Shown here: positions 22,901 through 33,456 of the stretch, piece after piece
Position numbering within the stretch: the stretch's first letter is position 1
Layout: each line of letters opens with the position of its first letter
Assembly (NCBI GenBank): GCA_016858145.1
Contig: JAEHOE010000171.1
Span: forward strand, 1-64,000
Origin: Edaphochlamys debaryana
Lineage: Eukaryota > Chlorophyta > Chlorophyceae > Chlamydomonadales
DNA length: 64,000 nucleotides
Reading direction: 5' to 3'
Translations under genes and position numbers: made by a program
The notes under the pieces: generated by a model
The model's input: the letters and a program-made list of their open reading frames with translations, nothing else
Told to the model about the DNA's origin: nothing
The model's database searches: none

Positions 22901-25330
22901 GCCGTCCGACGTGGCGTTGTGCCGCTGCTCAACGACGTGAAGCCCTGGGTCAACGAAAGCATGAGGATTGAAAGGTCTAGGAGTCATGGCACGTAAAAGT
23001 CCGGGCTTGGCTGGAGGGATGGAAAGCTCAGCAGGTTAGTCACGGCACGCAGCATACATGCGTCCTAGGGCCCCCTAGACGCGCAGCATCCGGCGGAGCG
23101 CCAACGCTGGAGTGCCCCCTGCCCGTGTGCGTGGCCTACGCACAGCGGCAGCGTGGCGCGGCCTTTCCCCCCCCCCTGAGCCTTTCATCGCCTCACCGGC
23201 CACGTAGGGCGCGCAGTACGACACCAGCCGTACGGCACCGTGCAGTCCGGCGGGCGCGAAGGCGGGCCCCCAGTCCCATCCCATGTCCGAGCCGGGCTTG
23301 CGGATGAAGGCGAAGTCGCCCAGCACGCTGGCCAGCTGCCGTACATGCCGTACATGAGCAGCAGTGGGTTAGCACGCGTGTCAAGACGGGCCCTCCTGCG
23401 CAGGTCATCAGGCAGTCCCCCTATTGCAGGATCCCCAATGCGTGTCCAACCACCCCATTGCCGCACGTGAGGCCGGCCCCACCGAAAGCCAGTCCCAGCC
23501 CCGTCTCTGCAGCGTCCTGACCCCACCTGCCACCCCTCCGCCCCCACGCACCCGGTTGGTAGGCACGGGATAGGGGTAGGCCGCCACCTGCTGCCGAATG
23601 TACGGCACCGCCGGGAAGATCTCGATCTCAAGCAGATGGGTGCCGGTGGCGTTGCCGGAAGGTGCACCAGTGGCGTTGCCGTTGGGTGCGTTGGCGGGGG
23701 AAGTAGTGGCATTGACGGGGAGCCTGGGCTGATCGGTCAGCAGGTGCCGTACATCGAGCCGGTACGAGCTGAAGGGCAGTGGGGAAGGTAAAGGGGCCAG
23801 AGGGCATACAGAGGCGTAACTGAGGAAGTTGACGACCATCTCCCTGGCCACCCCGGGCCTCGAATGCTCTACCGGTATATGTGGCCCCCTAGTCCCTCGC
23901 CACCGCGCTGCACTGCCCGCCCGACCCCCGCCTGCCTGCGGCCGCGCCCCTTCCCCCGCCCACACCCTGCAGCCCCCACCGGTGGAAGTTCTGGAGCCGG
24001 GCCAGGCTGTGGCCATCCAGCCGGACCTGTGGGAGGGGGGGGAGAAGCGCACTCGTGATGAATGGGTTACGGGGGTTTGGAGGGGGGAATGGGCCGCTGT
24101 GAAGCGCTCGACACGTGGGCGGGGGCGTCTGTCTGTGAGGTCATGGGGGCCCCGGCTCCCCATTCCCACGTGGCGCGGCGAAGGCCCCACACACCCGAGT
24201 TCTCGCACGCCGTTGCTGCTGAGGAAACGTGAAGCTACGTACCATGCGAAGCAGCATGCCCAGATCGGAGCTTCAGCCTTTCCCCCACGGCCCCACCCCA
24301 CGGCCCCACCCCCGACCCCCCCACCTCCGCCACCGTGTCCACGCCATCCAGCACCAGGTCCAGCCCACAGCCCCGGTCGGCGCTGAACTGTACGGCACCG
24401 TACGGCCCTGAATGCATGTACGGCGAGCAGCAGCGTTGGCCTCTAACGCTACTAATCGGCCCACGCCGCCTGTGCGCGGGCCTTGATAGATCGGCCAGCA
24501 CCAGCCAGGCAAACCGCACACCCGCTCTCCCACCGCCCAGGCGCAGTACATTTGTGGCAGTGGCAATGGCCGCTTGCATGGCCTTGGCATGGCGGGGCGG
24601 AGGAGACCACGCATGCACCCGCCGCACGCCGAGTGGGACCTGGGGGTGGTGGACACCTCCCGAGTCCCGACCCGTGCGGCTCCCGAGCTCACGTACCGGG
24701 GCCGGGGAGGGAGAAGCGCGTGGCGAAGGTCCACGTGTCCATCATGACCCATGTGTACGACACGTCGTTGAACCTTGGGTGGGCGGGCATGGGTGAACGG
24801 GGGCGGGTGTGGGCCGTGAAGGGTAGGGGTTGGACACCGGAGCTCCCTTCACCCGCCTATTCCTGTGGCATTGGCCCGGCTTTGCAAACACAGTCCCCCC
24901 CGCTGACCGCCCCTCCGTCTTCCCCCCCAGCCCCCTCTTCCTGTGGCACTTGCACGTTGACAAGCCCTTGCTTGCATCCCCCGCCATCCGTCCGCCCTGC
25001 CTCCCCCCAAGGCCGCCTCCGCTGCCTTCCCCGCCCTTCTCCCTCTTCCCTTGCCCTGCACATACCGTAGCTCGCCACCCACTCACCCACCCTCCCCACC
25101 CCTCCCCACCCCACCCCTCCCCTCCCCGCCCCACCCCACCTTGGCACTCACCTGTACAGGGGATCGCTTCTTGGCTCCGCCGGGCCCGCCCCCAGCAGCC
25201 CCGCCCGCCTCAGCGCCGCCAGGGCGTACCCCGGCACCGCCGCCGCCACGCCCGCCACACTGCCGTTGACGTTACGGAGGCTCCACGCGGGCCCCGACGG
25301 ACCCGACAGCAACAGCTGCGCCGGCGGCGG

Positions 25331-25383
<53 letters not shown>

Positions 25384-25729
25384 GCGGCGGCGGCGGCGGC
25401 GGCGGCGAAGGCGGCGACGGCGGGGACGTCGACGGCGACGAAGACGGCGGCGGCGACGGCGGCGGCCGCGGCGACGGCGGCGACGGCGGGGATGGCGACG
25501 GCGACGACGGCGACGGCGGCGATGGCGACGGCGACGGCGACGGCGGCGGCAATGGCGGCGGAGTCCCGGAAGCATTAACGGCGGCCGCCGCTAGGCCAAC
25601 CGCCGCCAGAGCCACTAGCGCCGCCGCCACCGCCAATGCCGTCGATGCCCGGACGGGGCGCCTCAGCGCGGGGTTGTGCCGCGGGCGAGACCGCGAGACC
25701 CTCGCGCGGCGCAGCTCCGGCACCGCCAT
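16980..25729 (-). CDS. Beta-mannosidase (glycoside hydrolase family 2), membrane-anchored
   Basis: This enzyme is predicted to remove beta-linked mannose from the non-reducing end of glycans in a lysosome/vacuole-like or cell-surface compartment. About 24 exons, roughly 1,300 aa. Exon 1 (25152-25729) starts at an ATG and encodes a basic stretch, a hydrophobic segment ([20 protein letters not shown]) that looks like a type II anchor, and a (Ser-Pro)n stalk. The GH2 sandwich follows (exons 24693-24773, 24325-24382 and more: [33 protein letters not shown]). Core motifs are [20 protein letters not shown] (~21430), [20 protein letters not shown] (acid/base Glu near 20557) and [11 protein letters not shown] (nucleophile Glu near 19641). 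[17 protein letters not shown] spans the 18934 intron. Many NxS/T sites fit a lumenal location. The last ~250 codons are less conserved, so the C-terminal exons (16980-18050) are less certain. Confidence 0.88.
18821..18864 (-). repeat. Duplicated exon end inside a beta-mannosidase intron
   Basis: This is a near copy of the 3' end of the exon at 18934-19030 ([13 protein letters not shown] against [13 protein letters not shown]). It sits about 110 bases further into the following intron. In this copy the base pair after CAG is GC rather than GT, so it is probably not an active donor. Confidence 0.7.
22060..22120. repeat. 11-bp minisatellite (CCAACCACCAG)n
   Basis: About five tandem copies lie in the beta-mannosidase gene next to the exon encoding LWWPVGFG. 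They are probably intronic. Related AACCGCCAA clusters occur in other introns at 18410-18450 and 19765-19795. Confidence 0.8.
25322..25560. repeat. GGCGAC/GGCGGC microsatellite encoding the Ser/Pro stalk
   Basis: Hexamer-like repeats on the plus strand translate on the minus strand as alternating Ser-Pro and Pro runs in exon 1 of the beta-mannosidase gene. Such Hyp/Pro-rich stalks are common in volvocine extracellular and membrane proteins. The length is likely variable between strains. Confidence 0.85.
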
Positions 25730-26154
25730 TGGCGGTCCCAGAGTTCAACGGCGGTGTCCTTAGTGGGCCTCAGTGCGGCACAGGTGCTCCAGAGGGGATA
25801 CTGCCCCTCGCGCGGAGAGCGCGCCCCTCCCGCCGAGGCTTGCGGCAGGTGCCGTGGGGCGCGGGAGGCGGCAGGGAGCAATGCTTGCGCAGTATCGGTG
25901 CAATGTGCAGCAGGGCGCTGTGCAAGACGTCGGCAGAGGGTTGGGCTGGGGCGCGAAGAGCTCCTTCTTCGCTCGAGCGCTGTTCGTCTCAGCGGGCGAT
26001 GGCCGAGGCGCCACACCCGCGACTTCGCCGCGGGGAGTCGAAGGTTGTGAAACCGATCCGGAGAGGTGTCGAGTCAAAAGTCAGCCCTTCGTGGGACCTC
26101 AGCAGCGCTGAGTGCTGCTCCGGGCGGCTGATGGTGCGGTGGTCCCCAGGGCTG

Positions 26155-26250
26155 CTGACCCAGGGCTGCCCTCCCCTGGGGACTGTGGGAGGGCTGCCCT
26201 GCCCTGGGGACTGGGGGAGGGCTGCCCTGCCCTGGGGACGGCCCGTTGAC
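26155..26250. repeat. ~33-bp minisatellite, 2.5 copies
   Basis: The core GGGCTGCCCTGCCCTGGGGA is repeated with small changes in the intergenic region. No function can be inferred. Confidence 0.7.
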
Positions 26251-26388
26251 GCCCCCCCTGCGCACAGCCGCAGCCCGACCAACTGTGCAAGCGCTCCCAG
26301 CCGTCTCCCGTCAAAGGGGGCGTAGTAAGAGGGCAATGTTGGTACCCCCCATGGCAGAATGCATGCACTCGAGAGACCCGCCAAACAT

Positions 26389-26547
26389 CGGCACTTGATC
26401 AGTTTTGGCGCTCTTGGCGCTAAACCTTCACCAAGCTGTGCAGACCTTATTCATGCGCGCATAGCTCATTTGGGAGCGCAGCGCCAAGCAAGATACCCAA
26501 TACCGGTATAGTATGGGTGGATGGATCCATTGAACTCTTCCCTGCCC
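26389..26547. repeat. Flank repeat, copy 2
   Basis: This is the partner of 16448-16612, with the same block order and roughly the same length. It lies 330-490 bases past the stop of the ATP-grasp-SET gene and could be part of its 3' UTR. Confidence 0.6.
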
Positions 26548-26881
26548 ACCAGCAAGCCGAGCACCACACAGCTCACGCGCGAGAGTCGATGCCTACCCAG
26601 CGCGAATGCGCAGAGATCAAGACGTCGGGAATGCTTATCGTGCCCTTGCACTTCGCAGTCACAGTTTGAGTCCGTCCTCCGTCTGTTCCTTCCATGCTTT
26701 GACGCTCGAGCACGCCAATGCCAACGTCTAATCACCCAAGCCCCCCGGTGGTCCCCGCACGCTCTGACGTAACGTGCGGGCAAGCCCAGCAATCATCACT
26801 GTGCCAGCTTAACCCCCTTCCACCCCCAAATACCACCGCAACTGCTCCCAGGCCGCATTGGCGTCCTTCATCCCCCAGATG

Positions 26882-29800
26882 CTACAGCCCCGCCTCCCTC
26901 CGCTTGGCCGCCACGAAGCTGCTGACGTGGCTGCCGTACGCCTGCCCGAACCAGGGCGCCAGGCAGTCGAGGCCGGTGACGCGGCGGCGGCAGTTGGCCG
27001 CACCGCAGCGGCAGGCGAAGGGCGCCACGGAGTCGCCCGCGCGGAAGGTGGCGAAGTCCAGCGTCACGGGCTCCCCTGCAGGGACGGAGGTTACCGAGGA
27101 CCGGGCAACGGGTCAACGTGTAGTCAGGTGAGGGGACGGGGGGGGAGAATCCCAGGGCCTGCAAGCGTTTCAACACGCGGCTGCCCCACCTGGCTCGATG
27201 TCCCTCCGCGCGACCACGTCCAGCCCCGAGAACCAGGCGTTGGGGTCGCACGAGTGCGTGAGTGGGGCCCACTGGGTGGGGTCCTCGCCGCGAGTCACCA
27301 GCACCTGCACCGCGGGAAGAGGGGCCACGGGCAGCAGCGAAGGTCAGGGCAACCCGCAGTCCTTTGGCGGCGGCACAGAGCTTCCTTGGCCTCCCGCTTC
27401 CCTTGCCTTCCCTGGCCGGCCCCTGCGCCCCCCCCGTCCCCACCTGGTCGTTGAGGGGGTAGGCGTGCGCGTCGAACCACTGCCGCTGCCGGCTGCCGGG
27501 CGGCCAGCGCCGCTCCACGAAGCCCCTCGAGGCCAGGCAGTGCGGCTGCTGCTCGCCCCGCTGCACCACCTCCCCCGCGCGCAGGGGCACCAGCGCCACC
27601 AGCCGCCACGCCGCCGCGCTGCTGCCCGGGTCCTCGGCCGGGGGCACCCCCGCCTCGCCCCCCGCGCTCAGCCCCGAGCTGCACGCGTCCGCGCCGCCCC
27701 GGCTGCTCTGCGCCGAGGGGCTGCTGCTGCCGCTGGGCTCCGCGCTGCTGCCCCGGCTGCTGCGGGCGGCGCAGCTGCTGCTGTCGCACGTGTCCCCCGC
27801 CGCCCCGCCCTCCAGGCCCCCCAGCACCGCCCGCGCCGCCACCACCGCCTGGGCCGCCGCGGCCGCAGCCGCAGCGCGCGGCGTGTCGGGCCCGCTCGCC
27901 TGCGCGAAGGCCTCCGAGTCCTCGTGCTGCGGCTCCCCGGCCGCCAGCGCGCCGGCCTGGGCCTGGGCCTGGGCTTGGGCCTGGGCCTGGGCTTGGGCCT
28001 GGGCCTGGCGGGCTGCGGGCCCCAGGCAGAACGCGGGCGCCACCTTGGGCTGGCGCTGCGCGTGGCGGTGCAGCGCGGACTGCAGGATGGAGGCCAGGAA
28101 GTGCGGGTGGTCGTGCAGGGGGTCGAGCGAGAGGATGAAGTCGGCAGAGCCGTGCAGGCCCGGGGGGTACAGCACGCCGCTGCGGGAAGGTGGGTGGAGG
28201 GAAGCGGTCAGGCCCGGGAGCCAGGTGATTGCTGTAGCCAGCCACGGATCACAGTTCTGGGATGGACCGTTAATGTAAAGTAACCAGTGACGGCACCCCA
28301 TCTTGGCCGCACCCACCAGTTGGGATTGATCTCGAGGAGGAAGATGTCCCCCGCGGCATTGACGCGAAAGTCACACCTGCGCAGGCACAGCACACGGGGC
28401 CCATAGGAAGAGGGGTGACGGCTAGCGCAAGCACCGCTTGCTGCCGCTGCTTCGTCTACAAACCCACACAACCCCCAGGGCCCCGAGCCCCACGCACCGG
28501 CCGTAGCTCACTCCACGTGTGGCCACGAAGGTTGCGCAGGCGGCGTCCTGGGGCGAAGACGGACGACAACGGGGCTCAAACTGCTGCTAGACGCCACATT
28601 GCTCCCAAGTACCCCCGTGTGCACCTGCGACCCCTCCGCCCGTACCCTGCCCCGCCCGCCCACCTTGAGCCGCTGCGCCAGGCGCGGGTCCTGGCAGGGC
28701 ACCCAGCGCAGGCTGTCGTAGTCGGTCCACTTGAGGTCAAAGTGCTTGAAGTCCTCGCCGGGGCCGAACGCGCACTCCACAGGCGTGTACGCCACGGGGC
28801 CCCAAGCCCGCCGCTCCGGAGGGCTGCAGCCGTCGTCCGCGCCCGCCCCCTCCTCGCCCTGTTGGCGAAGCGGGGAACACATGCTGGGTGGCGCAACCAC
28901 AGGACCTCGCACCTCCCCCGCCCCAGCGGCCGCTGCCACACACCCGCCGGCTCTCCACCGTGCCTGCGCTTCCCTGTCTTACATGAGCAGCCCTCTACAC
29001 ACGCACGCCCCTTCGGGCTTCGTTCGGGTTCTCGGGCTTTAGGTTCCGCATCTAAGGCCGGCCGGCTCTCCGCCGCGCCCTGTTTCTCCGGTTCACACGA
29101 GCAGCCCCCTACACACACACACACGCCCCGCTCACCCCCGCCAGCCGCTCCTCCACCACCAGCACCGTGAACTCACGGCCCTCGATGAACTCCTCCACCA
29201 GCGCACCGCCAAAGCCGTCCACGAAGCGGGCCACCTGCGGGGGAGGGGGGGGGCGGGGCGGTACGCGCACACGGCCTCAGGGCAGGGCGGCAACCGCAGG
29301 AACTAGTGAGCAGGCACAAGCACGTTGCCCGCAAGACGAGAGGGCCGCGGTGGGTTTGCCCGTGCTGTCCGGTGTCTTCCCCCTCAAGCCACTGCGCTCC
29401 GTACCTGCTCCCTCAGATGCTGCTCGTTCGTGACCTTGCTGTCCTTAGTCATGCCCACGCTGCCGTAGCCGCTGGGGTGCTTGACGATCAGGGGGAAGCG
29501 CAGGCCGCCTCGGCTGGGCGGAGCGAGCACAGCGGAGAGGCCCGCCTCCACGCCCTGCCGCCCGCCCCGGGCCTGGACGTGCACCCACGCCGGAACCTGC
29601 GGTGCGGGAGGGGCAGACCCAGATGCCGGGCACATTAGCGAAGTTTACGGTCCACAAGGGGGTGAAGGTCAGGTCCAAGACTTCCCTGGATGTGCCCTGC
29701 ACCCCCCACGCCCTCCCGGCCTCCTCCTGGCCGCCCCCCCTCACCCGCACTCCGTAGTAGCTGGCAGCCATCTTCATGTCTATCTTGGAAGGCTCGTAGA

Positions 29801-30547
29801 ACGCACCGTCCGCACCCGTGTAGGGCACGTTGAGCCTGAGACGGCCCGAGACAGAGTACGGCAAGAGTCAAGTACCGTAGTCTCGGCGCCAGAGCTAGGC
29901 AAGCGACAGGGTGCTTGCTGCCCAAGCTCCGGGCGCGCAGACGGTGCGCCCTACAGGCACAGCCCGCTGCGTCAGCTGGCACGACACCCCATTCCCTCCA
30001 CCCCACACGCACCTCTCCAGAGCCTCCACCACCTCCCGACCCGCACGGTCCTCATCCCAGCCGCCGTCACACAGGTTCAGGTACACGTCCGGGGGCCCCG
30101 AGGAGGGCTGCCGGGGGGACTCCCCGTGCGCCCCTGCCCCGCTCCCAGCGCGCCCCGGCTGCCCCAGCACCAGGTCCACGAGCTGTGACACGCTTGTAGC
30201 TTTCTTCAGGAAAGCGGAGCTCCAGTCGTAGAGGCCGTCAGGGTCGTAGGCCTCCGGCTGCGGGCGGGCGGGAGACCGGCAGTGAGCGGGGCCGCGTGTC
30301 GGTACGCCGCGGCGCTCCGGAATCAACCGCATGCCAGCTGCGCATTCCCCATCGCCAGCTGCATGGGTACCTGCGCGTGTGGGTCGACCTCGCTGAAGAC
30401 AGAGGTGCTGCCCTCGAGGGATGCATGCAGCACGCACACGCGCAGCTTGCGGTGTGGCTTCCCCACAAGAGCACCAGATAGCGGCTTTGCAGCATCATGC
30501 CGGTCGCTTGGAGGATCGGCGCGGGTGCACTGAACTGCGCTGGCCAT
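26882..30547 (-). CDS. ATP-grasp (D-Ala-D-Ala-ligase-like) and SET domain fusion protein
   Basis: Eleven exons (30371-30547, 30013-30257, 29745-29835, 29405-29596, 29136-29234, 28664-28858, 28498-28547, 28317-28376, 27444-28179, 27190-27304, 26882-27075) join in frame to 717 aa. Residues ~35-400 are ATP-grasp: LRVCVLHASLEGS, YLNLCDGGWDED, PLIVKHPSGYGSVGMTK (ATP loop), EEFIEGREFTVLV, then FRVNAAGDIFLLEINPNCG (metal-binding Glu/Asn). A linker with an Ala-Gln repeat follows. Residues ~540-717 look like SET: PLRAGEVV, THSCDPNAWF (~631), GEPVTLDF, then post-SET-like Cys in CRCGAANC (675-682). ATP-grasp enzymes join a carboxylate to an amine; SET domains usually methylate lysine. The substrate of either half is unknown. 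No clear signal peptide is seen. Confidence 0.85.
27954..28012. repeat. GGGCCT-type hexamer repeat encoding (Ala-Gln)n
   Basis: The plus-strand GCCTGG/GCTTGG hexamers encode about nine Ala-Gln pairs in the linker between the ATP-grasp and SET domains. It is likely a length-variable spacer. Confidence 0.85.
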
Positions 30548-31689
30548 TCTCTGCAGCGCGGGCTCCCAGATCTAGCTAGTAATGTTCATTCCTCCGGGCA
30601 AATTATTATCGCATGCAGAGCGACGAGTCGCGGCCTAAAGCTGACAAGTCAAAATTTGTCTCCGTACTCGCTGACTCCGCTGGCCGTGTGGGCGTGCGTA
30701 CTTTGCGCATACGGGCTCACCAACTGGCTGTAGGTCATCTGGTTGTGATAGCTTGGGGTCCTATATCACTCCGCCTCAGACTTGCCCAGCAGCATGTCTT
30801 GGCCTGCCGCAGCGGTGTTGTCACCTGCAAGGAGGGGCACGCAACGTGGGCAGCGAAGAGCGCTGCAAGTGGCGACAGATGGGCAGCGGAAGGCTGGCAA
30901 TGGGGAGAGTGCCGGGGCCGCGGGGGCTTTCCGGGTTCAGGCACGTACCCGGCCCCACTTGCCGGGCATCGCAGCGGAATACGCCACCTCCTGCTCACTC
31001 CTGCTTACCGGTACTCCTGTCCATCTTTCACACACCCACGTCAGTCTGCACAAAGCATTCCTGCCAAGCGTGCCTCAGTCACACACCTCCCGCCGACCGT
31101 GCTTGCACCCGACCGCACCACCCCACCTCGCAACCCCCCCGGCCGCCGCGATTAATTGAGTGAGCAGTGCCACCACCACGACGCCCGTGCCGGGGAACGG
31201 GCATGCGATTCTAGACAAACCCAGTGGCCGACGAGTACCACGCACACGATTTCTGCCTCCTGCCGAGGCGCCTGCTGGTGGCCGGCAAGCCTCATACCGC
31301 CAGGCGCACTCCGTCTCGTGCGCGGAACCGTTCATACGAAGCCTCTACCGTCATATTCAACAATCTGAACCGCGTTCTGACAAGGACTCACCCGGACCCC
31401 CGACCACGAGCCGGGCCTGGAGCATTGGACACAAGTGGCTCACCCCGCCCTGCACCGGCAGCCCTACGCCCTGAGCAAGCCCAGTTGAACCCCTCTGCCC
31501 CGGCCCTGCCTCGACGAACGCGGCGCATCCCCAGAGCCCAAGCGCGCCGACAGCCTTAGCCCTTCCGAGGCGACACGCTCTCTCACTTGCAGGCCCGCTT
31601 CCGCCACGGCGCGGGCGCCTGCAGCCTCGCCACCGAAGCTCAACGCCCCTCCTCCCCCGAGCCCCCACGCCTCCTCGCACGCCTCCACC
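30548..31689. other. Intergenic: ATP-grasp-SET promoter and OEP21 3' flank
   Basis: About 1.1 kb with no convincing coding frame on either strand. It should hold the 5' UTR of the ATP-grasp-SET gene and the 3' UTR of OEP21. No TGTAA signal in the right orientation was found, so the 3' end of OEP21 is not placed. Confidence 0.5.
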
Positions 31690-33065
31690 TCACAGGTCGT
31701 AGGTGAGCATGGTACGGCCCTCCCGCAGCGTCACCGCCCAGTTGTTCTCGCGGGCCTGCAGGAACACCTCCTGTGGGGGGGAAGGGAGGGGCGAGGGGTT
31801 GACAAGGAGCGGCGGGGCGAGGGGCGGGGTCAGCACGGCGGGCGGGGGGTGAGCGAGCAGGCGCAAGGGCGTGTCCCAGGCTCTTGCAGCCCCCCGGGCG
31901 CACCGGCTTGGGCCCCCTGCGGCTGCCCGGCGCCCAGTCCACGGTGAGTCCGGCGCTGAGGCGCAGGTCCTGGCGCTTGGTGAAGGAGGGGATGTTGTGG
32001 GACACCTTGACCAGGCCGCGCCGGGAGGCCTGGGGGGCGGTTACAGCGGTGGGAGGACGTAAGGGCGGGGCAGCGGCTCAGGCATGTAGCGGGTAACCGA
32101 GTGGTGGTGGGCCGGGCTGAGCAGGACCAGTGCGTGGGAGTTGCACGTGTAACCCATCCCCCGCCCGACGCCGGGCCGGGCCTCCCGCAGCAGGCCCCCG
32201 GCTCCGCCCCGCCCCGCCCCACCAGCTGCCTGGCCTGCACGTCCACGTCGGCCACCGCCCGCAGCGTCAGCACCGTGTTGGGCCCGTCCAGCAGAGCCAG
32301 CTGCGCAGGTGGTGGTGGTGGCATGGTCAGAGGAACGCAGAGATGGCGATTCCGGCACATAGAACAGCAACTCTGCTCGATTGTCGCATTAGCAGCCAGC
32401 TGTCAGTGTATGCAAACCAGGTTATCGTGCGACAGCCCCGCTCCAAGGTTTACATTGCTGAGCTCGCAATCCCGCAGCGAGTCTCACCTTCTTCTCAGCG
32501 GACAGCGTGAGCAGCGGGACGGCAGTGGGCGCGCCAGCGGACTGCGCGGCGGCAGCGGCCGAGCCCCGCGTCGCCGCTGGCTTGGAGCCAGGGCCCCCTG
32601 GGTGGGAGGCCACAGCCACACCCACGCCTGCGAGAAACGGTCCGAGCCGCTCAATAGGTTGAAGGTCCATGACCCAACTAGCAGTTCCACGCGTGCATCA
32701 ACGCGTTGCACAGCTCACCCAGCCGCAGGGGCTTGGTGGCCGAGTCCTTGAGCTCGGCTGAGCCCCCGGCGTTGGCGTACTGCTTAAGCGAGGCGCGGAA
32801 CGAGCTGCGGCAGAACGCCAGCTCGACGTCAGACAGGAGAGGACAGCGGCGTGCTCTCCCTGCACGCCGCCACCAGACGGCGGAAACGGCCGATGGTGAG
32901 GGCGGAGCACACACGATCGCCGACACCCCACCTGACGGTGCCAGCCGCCGGGTTCAGCAGCCCCACCGCCTTGAACTCCAGCTTCTGATCGGTCTTAGCA
33001 CGCTGCCGCACATGGAAAAGCAGCTCCCTTTCCTTGAGGTCGTAATGGAACCGTGTCTCCGCCAT
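31690..33065 (-). CDS. OEP21: Chloroplast outer envelope pore protein, OEP21-like
   Basis: OEP21 is a small beta-barrel channel of the chloroplast outer envelope that passes anions such as phosphate and triose phosphates and is gated by ATP and metabolites. The N-terminus (MAETRFHYDLKERELLFHVR, then FKAVGLLNPAAGT) matches the family's first strands, and the end is diagnostic: LQARENNW, then TYDL and a TGA stop at 31690-31692, like the RENNW...RYDL terminus of plant OEP21. Exons, approximately: 32938-33065, ~32725-32840, 32488-32632, ~32228-32310, ~31900-32030, 31690-31770. An Ala/Gly-rich insert (32530-32620) is not in plant proteins. The exon 1-2 junction is ambiguous. An ATG 33 bases upstream is in frame, but the plant proteins start like the chosen Met. 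Confidence 0.82.
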
Positions 33066-33456
33066 CACGAGGTGCAACGGTAAAGCTTGAAGTCGCAAAT
33101 GCTCCTTTGTTCAAGTTTCCTAGGACGCAGCAAGGGGTGCAAGTGCAATTGGCGACGGAACAGGTGCGCGGCCTTGCGAGGCTTGGCCAGACTATCAAGG
33201 CAGAGTGGACGAATAGGAATGCGGGGAGTGCGAGCGCGAGTAGTGCCAGCCCGGATCCCTGCCATGGCCATGTTGCGGACCTCCAGATGAGGTGACCCAT
33301 TAACGCGGTGGACCTAAATCCCAGCCAGGTAGATACGTAGATACAAGAGGGCCCACACGAGCTCGGAGGTCCTGTGACAGTGAACAGGGCTTCGGCACCG
33401 TTGAGCATTTGCGTTGGAGGTTGTGTTCTGGGCGGGCTTCTTCAGCTCGCGGCAGA
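33066..33456. promoter_or_regulatory. Divergent promoter between OEP21 and the rhodanese-like gene
   Basis: Only 391 bases separate the start codons of two divergently transcribed genes, both with predicted chloroplast products. The segment must contain both 5' UTRs and both core promoters. I see no TATA box or named motif that I can defend. Confidence 0.6.

Larger units (their letters stand above)
25730..26881. other. Intergenic: beta-mannosidase promoter and 3' flank of the next gene
   Basis: This holds no recognised gene. It should contain the 5' UTR and promoter of the beta-mannosidase gene on its left and the 3' UTR of the ATP-grasp-SET gene on its right. A ~33-bp GC-rich minisatellite (GGGCTGCCCTGCCCTGGGGA) lies at about 26155-26250, and copy 2 of the flank repeat at 26389-26547. 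Confidence 0.6.

Noticed and set aside
24830..25594. Plus-strand open frame ending in a long poly-Arg run
   Set aside because: It is the antisense of the Ser/Pro microsatellite in exon 1 of the beta-mannosidase gene.
31690..33065. OEP21 exons as the 5' part of the ATP-grasp-SET gene
   Set aside because: I first read them as one gene, but the TYDL-stop terminus matches the natural end of OEP21, and a good ATG with an in-frame first exon for the ATP-grasp gene lies at 30547.
33409..33456. Earlier start for the rhodanese-like gene at 33409
   Set aside because: The codon there is TTG; the first in-frame ATG is at 33457.
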